Positions 11,465 to 22,260 of a DNA stretch of 64,000 nt are shown piece by piece. Origin of the DNA: Macrotrachela quadricornifera (Eukaryota; Rotifera; Eurotatoria; Philodinida; Philodinidae); contig JAJEKB010021331.1 of the NCBI GenBank assembly GCA_022393335.1, positions 1,511,258-1,575,257 of the forward strand, given 5' to 3'. Within the stretch, counting starts at the first letter, position 1. Each line of letters begins with the position of its first letter. The notes beneath the pieces were generated by a model. It was not told where the DNA came from, ran no database searches, and saw only the letters and a list, made by a program, of their open reading frames with translations. Made by a program: the position numbers and the translations under genes.

Positions 11465-11540
11465 GTCTCGTCTTGTCTAATTGGATAAGACATCTGCCCG
11501 GATATCAGAGGATACGTGGTTCGAATTCCGTGAAGAGTAT
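11465..11540 (+). tRNA. tRNA-Arg-like remnant (pseudogene or tRNA-derived repeat head)
   Basis: A D-arm-like GTCTAATTGGATAAGACATC is followed by an anticodon-arm-like TCTGCCCGGATATCAGA and a T-arm-like GTGGTTCGAATTCC, in the order and spacing of a tRNA-Arg. The acceptor stem does not pair, the T stem is broken by an extra T, and the anticodon position is ambiguous. It is therefore a pseudo-tRNA, or the promoter half of a SINE. Confidence 0.35.
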
Positions 11541-11859
11541 CTTTCTCTTTCATTCTGTCACATAACAGCAGTGACACTGCTTGTCTTCTTCGTTCTATAC
11601 ATATGGGAGCTAACAAAAATGAACGTGAAGTAAACCTCATACGACCACCTGGGCTATAAACGGAACCCAGACCGTTAATATTTTACGCAATTGTCTCAGA
11701 GTGGTGGATAAATTGCTCAGCTTCTAGATATGCATTGAAGAATATTAGTCTAACTTATTGATGATATTTCTTTCTTCAATCGATCATCGTTAATACAATA
11801 AAATATGTCAAAATATTTATCAATGTGTTTTTTTCAGTTGAGGTCAGAATAGACCCAAA

Positions 11860-12545
11860 GCTGATTACACAAATTATCTATGTGACATCATTTGAATTAA
11901 TTCTTTGATGGATCGATTGATTTATACAAAATTCTATTTCGACGAGCATCTTACACTAATGAGTTATGTACCAAAGAGGAGTGAAGCGGTGATTCTTCTT
12001 TCATTGATAGACCACGACATGACAATTAGTAAAGAAGACCACAAGAAATCCGAAATAATCTTGTATTGCAGCGCCCCAAAAGGAGGCGTGGATCATATGG
12101 GTCAAATTTATTCTTGCACGCAAAAAAACAATTATTGACCGATGAGATTTTTTTAAATATGATTGATGCGACAGGTATCGCATCTCTTGTTATACGGACA
12201 ACAAAAAAATCCTGAATGGAACAATGATAAGCTATACTGTCGATGATTATTTCTTCAACAAATGGGTCGCAGCCTCGTGGATGCTCACTTGAAGCAACAT
12301 TGTCAAGATCGGCGTACGATTCAGCGAAGTGCTCGGTTACCTATGCATTATCTTGTTCTTTCAATGACTCGTTCGACGACTATTGCATCAAAAGCCGGTG
12401 GAAGACAACGTTGTCACCTTTGTCCAAGATCATGTGATAGAAAAATCACTACAAAATGCTGAACCTGCCATTTTCCTTACTGTTCGAATCATCATAAAAT
12501 GATTTGTGACGTGTGCTTAGAATCTTTTAATAAAGATAAGAAAAA
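11860..12545 (+). pseudogene. piggyBac-like transposase, C-terminal relic
   Basis: The translation follows the end of the piggyBac DDE domain and its Cys-rich tail. LMSYVPKRSEAVILLSLI matches the SY.PKK...LLSS strand. APKGGVDHMGQIYSCTQKNN matches KGGVD.MDQM..YS..R, with the family's second Asp of the VD.MD motif replaced by Gly. NPEWNNDKLYC..LFLQQMG matches the family's final helix. The tail CHLCPRSCDRK..TKC..C...YCSNHHKMICDVCLE is the terminal zinc-binding domain. Several frame changes and stops (for example TGA in place of a Cys at 12461-12463) disable it. The N-terminal two thirds are absent. piggyBac enzymes excise and insert at TTAA; no TTAA-flanked termini were found. Confidence 0.75.
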
Positions 12546-13300
12546 AGGAAGAAATATAAAATAAAGATTATCAAAAAATGTCATAATAAAATCATCTTCT
12601 CTCACGTCTGTCCGTAGTATTATCTCGTACATAAAGCTCATACTTCTTTCAAAGCTTAATAGAAATTTTGCTCTTTCTAATTTAAAATTGTGTTGTGGGC
12701 CGTATGAACCCCAATCTAGAGAGCTCCACTGTTGATAAATGGTAGTATGAGGGTTGATCAAAAGTGCTTGACCACAAGAAAAGTATAGTCATATTAAAAA
12801 ACCTTATTCTTCTTGATTACAATATTTAGCAGGTCTTAATTGGAAATATTGTGCTGTTTTGTAGATCATAATTGTTCGATTTAAATGATGACTTAATTCT
12901 GAGTTTTCTTTTGTGAAAAATATTCAATGAATTCGAAATCTAAAGAGAACAATGAAACATTATATGTTGTTTTAAAGAGAAAAGATTCTTCAGATAGTTT
13001 TTTTCGAACTAATCCTTTTGTTTTAGATAAAATTGTGTACCTTCACAGTGTACCCAATCTAAAAAGAAATTGTACATCGACTGTACCCTATTTGAAATTC
13101 GATGTAACACATTTGAAAATCAGCACTTGGCAGCCATGGATGCAACAGTCTTTGACCTCAGTATTTCAAACATTTATTAGAAAAGAAATGACCAATATAA
13201 AAACGAAACATAGACAAAGACACATACAGTTTAAGATACAAAACTATCACATATAATAATTGATTCTCTCTCTCTCTTTCTTCGATTCGATCAGAGCTAA
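12546..13300. other. Noncoding DNA 3' of the piggyBac relic
   Basis: An open frame at 12927-13256 spans the GTACC-rich right end of the candidate element, so it is treated as noncoding. No other signal is seen. Confidence 0.35.
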
Positions 13301-13319
13301 ACAACCCCAATTTCATCGA

Positions 13320-14175
13320 AACTACGAAATGACTTAGAACGACCATGTCGATTTTGATTGATCACATATTTTATATCGGATTGACATTCGGACAATTTGA
13401 CGGCCAGTCGATCACTGCAGGTGCTTCTGTTGATAAGAACTGTTGTGCCATTTGACTTTTGTGCTTGGGTCATTATCTAATTGAAGACGCTAATGTCGGC
13501 CGAATTGCCTTCTAGCATTGTGGATGAGATGTCCTTGAAGAATTTGAATGTAGTAAGAACCATCCATAATTGTACTGAAAGAACGATAGTCAACTAGACC
13601 CTTGGTGCTGAAGCCATCTCATATCGTAATCGTCTGTTTGTTCTTTGGAATTTTTTTGACTTCAGCTTATGAATTTCTCGACCATGGACGTATGGTATTT
13701 CGAAACAATTAGTAACAGGTTTCATCGGTGAATATTGTTCGACTCCAGTCGTCGTTTTGATGTTTGATTGCCCATAGAACACGTGCATCCCTCTATTCTT
13801 GAGTCAGCATTGGTGTACTATAGGACAAAATACTCTTGTAACCTAGTCGTTTGAGTTTACATTGAACTGTCTATCGAGACACGCTCAGACCTCGGTTATC
13901 AAGCAGTCTTTCTCTCAGTTCCTTCGATAATGTCTCGTTGTTGCGTCAAATCCTTTAACCGAGTGTTGTGTTATTATTGACAGTAATCTTGCCAGGTCGA
14001 CCACTACGTAGTGTATTCTCAATTGTATCATGTCCTTTAATTTTGGCAATATTATATTTTACAGTTCTGACTAGAATCGTTGTTATACGAGCAATTCTTC
14101 CAGGAGAACGATGGCCGTTATTTCAAGAATGTGAGATAGTTGATCGCTGCGTTTTTATTGAACTTATATTTTGGT
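13320..14175 (-). pseudogene. Tc1/mariner (Tc1-like) transposase relic
   Basis: Read on the minus strand. Paired-like helix-turn-helix fragments come first: SPGRIARITTILVRTVKYNI, then DTIENTLRSGRPGKIT (14110-13985), the Tc1 linker with its GRP motif. Near 13735 the first catalytic block reads TIFTDET. Near 13515-13450 comes the block LDNDPSTKVK, followed by VIDWPSNCPNVNPI, which equals the family's DWP..SPDLNPIE strand except that a stop codon replaces the final acid. Numerous stops and shifts show it is long dead. No terminal inverted repeats were located. Confidence 0.8.
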
Positions 14176-15146
14176 GAACGATTTTTGCAACCTACTGTAT
14201 GTATCAAGACTGAATTTTGTAGTAAACTTTTTTCTCCTAAAAACGAGATTGCTTGATTAGTACAAATGAATATGATAGGAACTCCAGATGACTACGTAGA
14301 AACTAACCGATCGTTGCGACAGAGAGGCACTCTTTCACATTGTCTATAAAATTTGTTAGATATCATTTCAGCAGACACTTGATAATTAACTTTTTTTTAT
14401 ATAAACTGCTAAAATAATCGTACAGATCAAGCCATATACAAGCAACGGTTCATAGAAAAATTGCAAGGGGCAACATATACATATATACAAATGAACCACA
14501 AGGCGATATTAAAAAAAATTGAGTATAGAATATATGAACAGCTCTTACAACGTTTAGCTGACATACTAAAATCGTATGTGTCGCATTTAGTTGTGCCATA
14601 ACACATGGGCTGGTCATCCATTCGTCCTTATCTTATGTGCGCGGAACAAAATGCAAGTAAATAAATTCGACAAACTGAACATGTACTTTTTTGTATGCTT
14701 TTCCTTTTAGATTATTTTTCAGCAATTTACTATCCGAGAACATGTAGAGAGCATACTAGGTAATCGAGGGTGCTGCGCATGGAAGTAATTCGATCAAGAT
14801 CAAGTGGAGTCGAGGCGAACAGTTCTTCATATATCATTATTGTGAGCTCTAAGAATAACTATTACTAACTCGAATTAAATTCAAAATTACGAACTTTCTA
14901 GTTTAAAAACAGAATAATCCATATGCCAAGAAACTGGTTCCTCTCATAATCTAAATATGCGTCGAAGATGTCGCACAAGAGAGCGTCGACCAACTGGCGA
15001 ACGAAATGTCTCGCAACAAGCTCTCCTTACTTAAACTATAATATAGGCTTATACAAAAACATGAGCTACGACAGACTTTCAAATTCTTGATTTATTCCAT
15101 TAAGATAAACAACCATAATTATCATGAAGCAAGAAAAAAAAGGCGT
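14176..15146. other. Noncoding interval
   Basis: No exon, RNA gene or repeat family recognised. A possible upstream remnant of the Tc1 element may lie between 14176 and 14300, but no TIR could be paired. Confidence 0.35.
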
Positions 15147-15482
15147 TTAAAATTCAATTTCTGAAAAATAGTAACAATTGTCCTCACACTCACATAGAGG
15201 ACCATCACCACAAGAATCACCATAACCACGATAAGCATCAGGATAACGAGGAGGACAATCATAATCAGGAGGAATAGCATAATAACCAAAATCATCGAAA
15301 TAAATATAATGTGTATAACCATCATCACGAGGATCATAATAATTATAAAAACATCTAGCATTACGACGTTCTTTATAAACCTTCTTATCACCATCAGGAC
15401 ACCAATACCAGTCACGACAATGGCCACATTTAGCACAAGCACGACCTTCACAATGCAATTTTTTATCAGAGTATGTTGACAT
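15147..15482 (-). CDS. Intronless 111-residue Cys/Tyr/Asp-rich protein of unknown function
   Basis: One uninterrupted frame, ATG at 15482 (MSTYSDKKLHCEGRACAKCG) to a stop at 15147. Thirteen Cys and about 17 Tyr in 111 residues. Cys occur as C-x5-C-x2-C-x2-C near the start and as C-x-C-x3-C near the end (LCECEDNC). The middle is a Tyr/Asp/Pro-rich stretch (YDPRDDGYTHYIYFDDFGYY, PPDYDCPPRYPDAYRGYGDS). No signal peptide or membrane segment. Composition differs from chance frames in this AT-rich DNA, and synonymous sites are A/T biased as expected for a gene here. Cys spacing near the N-terminus suggests a small zinc-binding knuckle; the Tyr-rich part could be a cross-linkable or disordered tail. 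Both are inference. I do not recognise a family. Confidence 0.55.
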   Translation of the reverse strand: MSTYSDKKLHCEGRACAKCGHCRDWYWCPDGDKKVYKERRNARCFYNYYDPRDDGYTHYIYFDDFGYYAIPPDYDCPPRYPDAYRGYGDSCGDGPLCECEDNCYYFSEIEF

Positions 15483-15671
15483 GGTTTTTAGTGCGATTAT
15501 CTGTGGCTCTTCTAAATATAAAAAAATCAGTGTTGTTAATAGATCACGAATAAAGGATCAGTTGTTGGTAAATTTGGTTGTAAAGAATGTACAACTATGG
15601 GAATCAGTGGTCGTATAGAACGATGTAGCAGCCAAACTTATCGATAGCATGAGTACAACTTGGTTATTACC

Positions 15672-16262
15672 AATGAAGAAAGCGTAAAAATCTCATACTT
15701 TGACTACAAGTAGACCTCAATATGACTAGCAACAGCTTAAAAGGATTCGTGCCCATGAGTTTGTGGGGTTGAATTATAATCATTTTACTGAATTGTTGCC
15801 CTATACCTGTGGTTCAATTGCATAATTGAATCTACGAATTTCGACAAAAAATTATGCCCATGAAGAGGTCTAAGGATCATTAGAATACCCTGAAAGTTTC
15901 AGACCAAACGAGTGCATCTTTCTTAAGAAATTCAGTTCTCGAAAATTGACTAATTCTCAGAAAAATTTCGCAAAATCGAGATTAATTCTAAATTTAATTC
16001 CTTAAGAAAGTCGCATTCGTTTGGTCTGAAACTTTCAGAGTATTTTAGTGACCCTTAGACCTCTTCATGGGCGTAGTATTAGGTCGAAAGTTGTAGATTC
16101 GATTTTGCAGTTAAACCACAGTCTTAGGATAAAAATCCAGTAAAATGATTATAACTCAGTCTCATAGATCCATCGGCACCAATCCTTTTAGGCTTCTGCT
16201 AATCATATCGAAGTCTACTTATAGTCAAAGTATGAGCTCTGAATCGATCGGATACTTAAGAT
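15672..16262. repeat. Foldback repeat with about 270-bp arms
   Basis: The left arm (about 15672-15952) and right arm (about 15983-16262) are inverted copies. Matching blocks include CATACTTTGACTA / TAGTCAAAGTATG, ATAATCATTTTACTG / CAGTAAAATGATTAT, CCCATGAAGAGGTCTAAGG / CTTAGACCTCTTCATGGGC and CTGAAAGTTTCAGACCAAAC / GTTTGGTCTGAAACTTTCAG. The loop is about 30 bp. No coding capacity. It lies between the Cys-rich ORF and the 3' end of the ART gene. Confidence 0.75.
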
Positions 16263-16383
16263 ACCTCTTCTTCAGTTTCTTCTACACTTCACATAAGAAT
16301 TAAGTCGGTTCCAGATACCCAAGTTTACCCGTTATTTATCTACTATAGTAGTAATTGTTGCATTTAATAACATCTGCTACCTC

Positions 16384-17428
16384 TTAAAAGCGAAAAACTA
16401 CATATGAGTTTTACTTCTTGAAATGTCAAAGTTAAGTGTGTGAATGGAACATGAGATTTCATAATAAACATACTTTGGAAAGACTGACTTATATTTAATG
16501 GAATAGAATGACGTACCTTGTTTTGAAAATACTTCAAGAGATGACTTTTGTGCAACACTCGTTGTCGGATAATTTTTTTGTATAGTTAATACGTCTGATG
16601 TCTGTGATGATGGTTCCGATTGCGGTAAAGCCTGTTCCATTTGAGTAAGGTCAAACGGTTTTGCAAGCAAGGGATGTGGTGGCGAAATTTCTTGCAGATG
16701 AATAACATGTAATCCTTCAGTTGGATTCACAGTGTCAACCACTTTCAGATAAATACCTGGAGGAAGAAGTATTTCATCATCGTCTTCAAAATATGAATGC
16801 GTACGAATGTTTTTTCCACTATTGGTTTGCATAGAGAATATAGTTCTTGTACCTGTTTTTCCCAAATAATTTGGAGATTCAAGGACACTTCTCGATGCAG
16901 TACAAGAACTAAACGCCCACCACACAAATTCTCTATCTTTAGGATAAAGGGTACTGAGGTCTTCACGAACACCTCGCCAAATAAGTGTGTGTTGGCTTGG
17001 TCTAATACGGAACAAAATCAAGACATACGATAATGTAGATGTTTTACTTACGGCAATTTGAAAAATGCTGCGAGAAGCAACTTCAAATATTTAAACCATG
17101 GCTGAAGCTTTGTGCGATCAGCTAGACGAAGTGTACGATTGAGTACCATGTATAAACTGTTTTCATGCGTATCCCCTTCGATAGTATATAAATGGATAGA
17201 AGCTGATTCATCTGGAGAAAGTTCATCTTTGGATTGCATTGAGTTCATTTTGGCAGTGGTAATATATTGCTCCAATTTATCATCGAACAGGTCTTTTATT
17301 GGATCACATGCGTCATCAAGTGATTTCACAATGGCGTTTTCGTAACCAGATATTGGCAACATCAAGTGCGTTGGTTCATCATGAATGCTTGCCGTTAGGC
17401 GAGGATTGATTTTAATCGACGTAGCCAT
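16384..17428 (-). CDS. NAD:arginine mono-ADP-ribosyltransferase (ART family)
   Basis: Exons 17428-17052, 17001-16517 and a tentative 14-bp last exon 16397-16384; about 291 residues. Catalyses transfer of ADP-ribose from NAD to a protein side chain. The catalytic domain starts near residue 85 (GDTHENSLYMVLNRTLR). The R-S-E triad is visible: R135 in LIWRGV, the Ser motif at S157-S158 in WWAFSSCTAS, and E202 in SYFEDDDEILLPPG. In Arg-specific ARTs the loop is E-x-E; here the first acid is Asp (D200-x-E202), which may alter acceptor choice. The downstream strand GLHVIHLQEI is typical of the family. No signal peptide or GPI signal, so it is probably intracellular. The C-terminal 60 residues are Ser/Gln/Pro rich. 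Intron 1 (17002-17051) has clean GT..AG borders. Exon 3 is less certain because the open frame also continues past 16517. Confidence 0.8.
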
Positions 17429-19720
17429 ACGTATATCTATTTTTCTTATCTAAAATTCAATGAAAGCTGAATGTTCTAATGTGCTTCGCAATAAATATAC
17501 TTTCAAAAGTGGAGCATCGCTTAAATAAATGGTAAGACAAGAGGATTATAGTGAAGAATTCATATATTTTTCTTTTTCTTTTCTATAATCCAGTAACACT
17601 CATGACTATAACTTAGTTGATTATCAACTAAATCCGATATAGTCATCATCTATCATTACCAGTTGAGTTTTCATTTGAGCACCACTATTGAATGAACAGG
17701 CATTTTTAAAAAGTTTATAATATTGTCAATGGTGACTCGTCTGTGATAGACTGAGTCTTCAATTTTTTATTGACATTTTCTAAAGTGAATGATAAGAGAT
17801 AGCTCAGCCTAGCATTGATATTCCTACAGGCTGTTACTTCCTATTGCTTCATTTTGTGTATGATGTGGATATGGTTTAACTTTGTGCTTCATGTTTTTTT
17901 TTCAAAACATCTTTAATAGCACTGAAAAAACCGTAAAAAATGCATTTCATATTCACATACCAATTATCGTATGTTTCCATTAACAGTAAACAAAATAAGA
18001 CCAACAAGTGTCAAGCGATTAACTTAGCATTTAGGTGATATAGTAGTACTGAAACTTATAGGTGTGAGATATTAATTCTTCTAATTATGACTTCGCCAGG
18101 CGCTTCTTCATCACTCCGCATCAACTCATTAAAAAAATTGCGATATGATCTCTTGATTTAACACTTCGAGTATTCTTAGTTTCTTATTATCCGAATTATT
18201 GTAATCAGTAAAAGACATCTGAAAGTCTAAATATGTTTCTAATTTGTTACATTTTCATTGAAGAACAGGTAAATAGTCAACACATCAACTTTCTTTGTGG
18301 AAAATTTATAAGAGTAACATGTTATTTCCTAAAAATCTTTCTTATTTAAGCTAGTAATGCTTAAGCTTTCATTTTATTAACACTTAAATTTTGAGCGAAT
18401 GTAACAAATATGGAGTATGTTTCGAATAATTATTTTCGTTAGTCTTTAGAAACTTCGTTTCAGTTATTTCGACCACGATTGCAACTCCAAAATTTCTTTA
18501 CACTATTATCTAAAGATTAAATATCTTGATCACAGTAGAACTTATTCAATGAATTGAAATGCACACTTTTTATGCTAAAATATTCAATTTTTTTGTAAAG
18601 AAAAAGCAAATTTATCGATAGTTTCATTTTTCAACTTGCTTTTGCCTGGAAAAAAAATATCTTTTTGAATGTGTAAAAAAGCCAAACTTTTACTTGTAAA
18701 AGCCTGTATTTTTAATCGATTTTACGTGTCTGATGTATTCTTTGTTTAAATAATCAACAACCAATGATTGTAGTACTTTTAATGACATTAATACCTTTTT
18801 CGCTTTATTTAGTTATATCTTCGATTTTTGTTAGTCATTCGAATATCATAACGAAGAGAAAGTTCATTCATGTTCGTGTCCTAAAGTTTATTACTAATTT
18901 CTGTAGCATTTATTTTTTTTATTTTTTATTCTTCATTGATATGGAAGATGATATTTCGATACATAAAAAAATGTTATCGAGACGCTATAATTTCGACTCC
19001 GGCTCTGACAGAGTTCGAGTTTGAGTCATAACTGAGTTTTAGAGTGTGGCACAGATATCTAATAATAATACGAAGAAAAGGTTTTTGAATAACGAAAGAC
19101 GAAAACATATTATACTGCATTGTTATAGTTTACATTGAAGAGTGGATTGAGTATCTACCCGATGCCTTGAATTCTGGATATATATTATATGTTTTCACCT
19201 AAGCATTGCTGACTCTTTCATATCTCTCGTCAAATATATCTACTTTCGAAAAAAATCACGAGAACATTTGTGAGTTGATCATCAATCCTGCTGCGGGGTA
19301 CCATTCTTAACTCGTCGATTCACTATTATATATGTGAATGTACATAAATAATAATGAGAGCGCTGACTCGATCTTTAGATACTTGCATACATATCATCTA
19401 ATCAGTTTATTCTAGAAAAAATTAATGATGATTGCAGTCTGGTCTGATTTGCCATGCCGGCACCTACAGACTGAACCAGGCTGATTACTATTATTGATTT
19501 TTTAAAATCTATTTATAAATTCAACAACTTTTAAATATAAAGGTCGTTTAATAATCTCAGCGTTTTTGTTCACTCTAACTGAAAATTCAAAGCTTAGTCT
19601 AATATGATACAGCCACTGATGGTGGATTGCTAACACTAATATAATATTACTGTTTTGTTGTATTTTGGTCAATGATACAACTGTTCAGAAAATTTATGAT
19701 GATGGTTTTAACTAACGAGG
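17429..19720. other. Noncoding AT-rich interval
   Basis: No supported gene. The open frame at 18764-19024 is hydrophobic AT-driven sequence without homology I recognise. The first ~200 bp should contain the ART promoter. Confidence 0.35.
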
Positions 19721-19905
19721 AAACTTCATCTTTTGGACAGTAGTATCACATACCGTAAGTTTTGGAGATGCTGTATTTCTCAGAAGATGCCGTATCTTCC
19801 GCTGGAGGCACGTTGGCATCTCCACAACCCAAGATATATGTCACCATTCCTTTTAACAATAGATAGGTCTCGGTGGGATCTACCGATGGCCAAAAGATGA
19901 AGCTA
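19721..19905. repeat. Small inverted repeat
   Basis: CTTCATCTTTTGGACAGTAG at about 19726 faces CTACCGATGGCCAAAAGATGAAG at about 19879; inside, TTTTGGAGATGC faces GCATCTCCACAA. About 185 bp in all, with arms interrupted by mismatches. Probably a MITE-like hairpin. Confidence 0.45.
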
Positions 19906-20856
19906 AAATTTGGCGGTTATTTAGGGTAGTTTCCTTGTAAGAAACAGATAGCGAATCACTTGTATTTGATTAAACTAGAATTAATAACACACGAAAAGAT
20001 AACAACACATAACCATCACCAACTAATATTACTTAATTTAAATTGTTGACCATAAAAAGTTGTTAGAAAAGAAGAATTTTTTCTTTTTCTTTTGAGGACT
20101 AACAATATTTTTCAGGTCTGCTGAAATATCATCGTATTCGGAAACTTTGTAAAACTCATATACTATGAAGCAATAGTATAACAACTGTTGCATTTATTGA
20201 AAGTACTGACCTTCACTAGCAATCACAAGATGTCAACGATCAAGCATATTATTTTTTCTATTAAAAATAAATTTGAATGAACGTTATGTACGGCCTTCTC
20301 AACCGTTGTTATCACCTTATCGCCAATGCCAAAATTATTCCCATGATTAAGTTCCTTCAAATTTGTCAACAAGTGATGATCTGAAAACGTACTGCTCGAA
20401 GAATAGGCAGAATAACATCCAAATCCATTCATCCCACACTTAGGTAGCATATTATCTGGATGGATTAGATCAATACAGTAGCTCTGGATTACGGAACCTT
20501 TTAAGACTTTAAAAGGTTTTGTCTTTTACTGGATTCGAAAATTCTTCAAAAATAGTTCTGAACAAGAAAAAAAATGTCATAGAAAATATTAAAACTGTTT
20601 TTAAGGTTCGTGGGCTCCCATAAAAGACAGGATCTCTTAGAGCCTTAAGAGGTGAAACAGATCTCTTTTTATTTTTAATTTTTTTTTCATAGTAGTTTCG
20701 ACAAACTACATACGTCAAAGTTTTGATGGCGAAATGTCTCATTGTCTAAAATCTCAACATGAAGTACCTGAGCAGCGAAGAATGAGGTAAAAAGAACCAT
20801 GTGACTGGTCGAATTCTTACCTTAATCGTTTCCTACCCTTTGAACGCTATAGAGTC

Positions 20857-21835
20857 TAACCCGCGATGCAAAAGTATCCGTACAAATGTCTAAGGCTCTT
20901 GTGCAGTGAGAATGAATCATAGATATTGGATTGACACGTTTTCTGATAGAGTAAAAGGAGCTCTTTCGAATGATGTATGACTTGTTTATTCATAAGGAAA
21001 AATAAGGCCGCCACAGGAAAAACATTGAGGGCTTCGAAAATGCATTGTTACCGAGTGTACCAAAAGTGCGACATTGTTTTTTGCATATATCTTGGCTTAG
21101 AAAGATGATAGAATCTTGATTTTTTTTTCTTAAAAAATGTGTCATAAAAAGCTCCACAAAACTATATACAGAAATCCATATTATTTGATTCCTATGGCGT
21201 TTTTCATACTTAATATAAATAACCTACATGGTAGTGCAATGTTTCAGCATGTTGTGCACGAAAAAAACATTTGGAAGGCTTTTTTGTTTTGCATATATCT
21301 CAGCTTGAGCAAATAATAGCATCGTGACTTTTGTTTTGAATGATGAGCTGTTGAAAGCTTTACATAAGCTGCATGAACAAATCTCTACTGTAAAACAAAG
21401 AAGGCCTTCCAAACATTTTTATCATGCTCAACACGCTGGAACATTGTACTACGGTGTAAGTTATTTATATTGAGTGTCGAAAATATCATGGGAATCAATT
21501 AATAGGGATTTTCATATACTGTTTTTATAGAGCTTTTCGCAGCACATCTTCTAAGCAAAACAATCAAAATCTCTTATCATTTCCTCAAGTCGAGACATAT
21601 ACAAAACAAAAAATGTCGTAAAACTTTTGATATACCCGGTAACAAAGCATTTTCGAAGCCCTCAATGTTTTTCCTACGTTAACCTCATTTCTCCTTATGA
21701 ATAAACAAGTCATATATCATTCAAAAGAGCTCCTTTTACTCTACCAGGAAACGTATCAATTCAATTTCTATGATTAATCCTCACTGCACAAGAGCATTAG
21801 ACATTTGTACGGATACTTTTGCATCGTGGGTTATT
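20857..21835. repeat. Large foldback repeat, about 0.98 kb end to end
   Basis: The left end AACCCGCGATGCAAAAGTAT (about 20858) is the inverse of the right end ATACTTTTGCATCGTGGGTT (about 21831). Arms stay matched inward through CTTGTGCAGTGAG / CTCACTGCACAAG, GTAAAAGGAGCTCTTT / AAAGAGCTCCTTTTAC, GACTTGTTTATTCATAAGGA / TCCTTATGAATAAACAAGTC and AACATTGAGGGCTTCGAAAA / TTTTCGAAGCCCTCAATGTT. The centre is near 21346. The arms are roughly 450-480 bp and about 80-90 % alike, with no gene inside. It is the longest foldback in the window. Confidence 0.8.
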
Positions 21836-21921
21836 TTATAAAAATTTGGTTCTGTTAGACTATGAGATATTTAGAAACGGGTTTTATATCAAATTATAGT
21901 CTATCGATTGTGGACTTCAAA

Positions 21922-22260
21922 TCAATAATGAGAAATTATACTTGACAATTTTGGATATTGTTCGAAAATAATGATATCGTAATAAGTTTGATTAAAAATT
22001 TTCATAGACCTGAAAATCTGATTGAGAAAAGACAAATATTCTAGGAAGAGTTCTCTCCACTGTTTTAAAGACAAAGCATGGTGTTGTTTAAACCATATGA
22101 AAGACGAACCTTCCAAGTCTCTTGAGCAACATAAACATATTAATCTGTCTCTGCATCGGTGAAGAAGAGCCTTGTTGATGTGTTCGTCTTTTTCCACTGC
22201 AATGTTTAAGTCTATGAAATCAAAATTATCTTTTCTCAATTCCCTAAATATCAAGCCCAC
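21922..22260 (-). other. 112-residue open frame with a gag-like stretch
   Basis: Open frame starting MGLIFRELRKDNF. Residues about 45-85 (DLEGSSFIWF, then LKQWRELFLEYLSF) resemble the pattern L.G.A..WF......SW..F...L...F common in retrotransposon gag proteins. No reverse transcriptase, protease or LTR is seen nearby, so at most this is a gag fragment. It may equally be a chance frame. Confidence 0.25.

Larger units (their letters stand above)
10991..13136. mobile_element. Candidate 2.1-kb element with GGCTGCCA(A/G)GTG termini
   Basis: GGCTGCCAGGTG at 10992-11003 faces CACTTGGCAGCC at about 13124-13135, an 11/12 inverted match. Both ends carry GTACC-rich subterminal DNA (11020-11085 and 13038-13090). 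A hAT-like terminus (CAGGGCTGCCA) is suggested on the left, but the right end reads CAGCCATG, and I find no 8-bp target duplication. A piggyBac relic sits inside, so either the ends belong to a different, nested element or the pairing is coincidental. Confidence 0.35.

Noticed and set aside
12927..13256. 109-residue plus-strand frame as a gene
   Set aside because: Overlaps the GTACC-rich right end of a candidate transposon; reads through repeat text.
15122..15451. 109-residue second frame over the Cys-rich ORF
   Set aside because: Low-complexity Val/Ile/Met translation, an out-of-frame shadow of the Cys-rich frame.
18764..19024. 86-residue hydrophobic frame as a membrane protein
   Set aside because: Hydrophobicity follows from T-rich DNA; no conserved pattern or partner exons.
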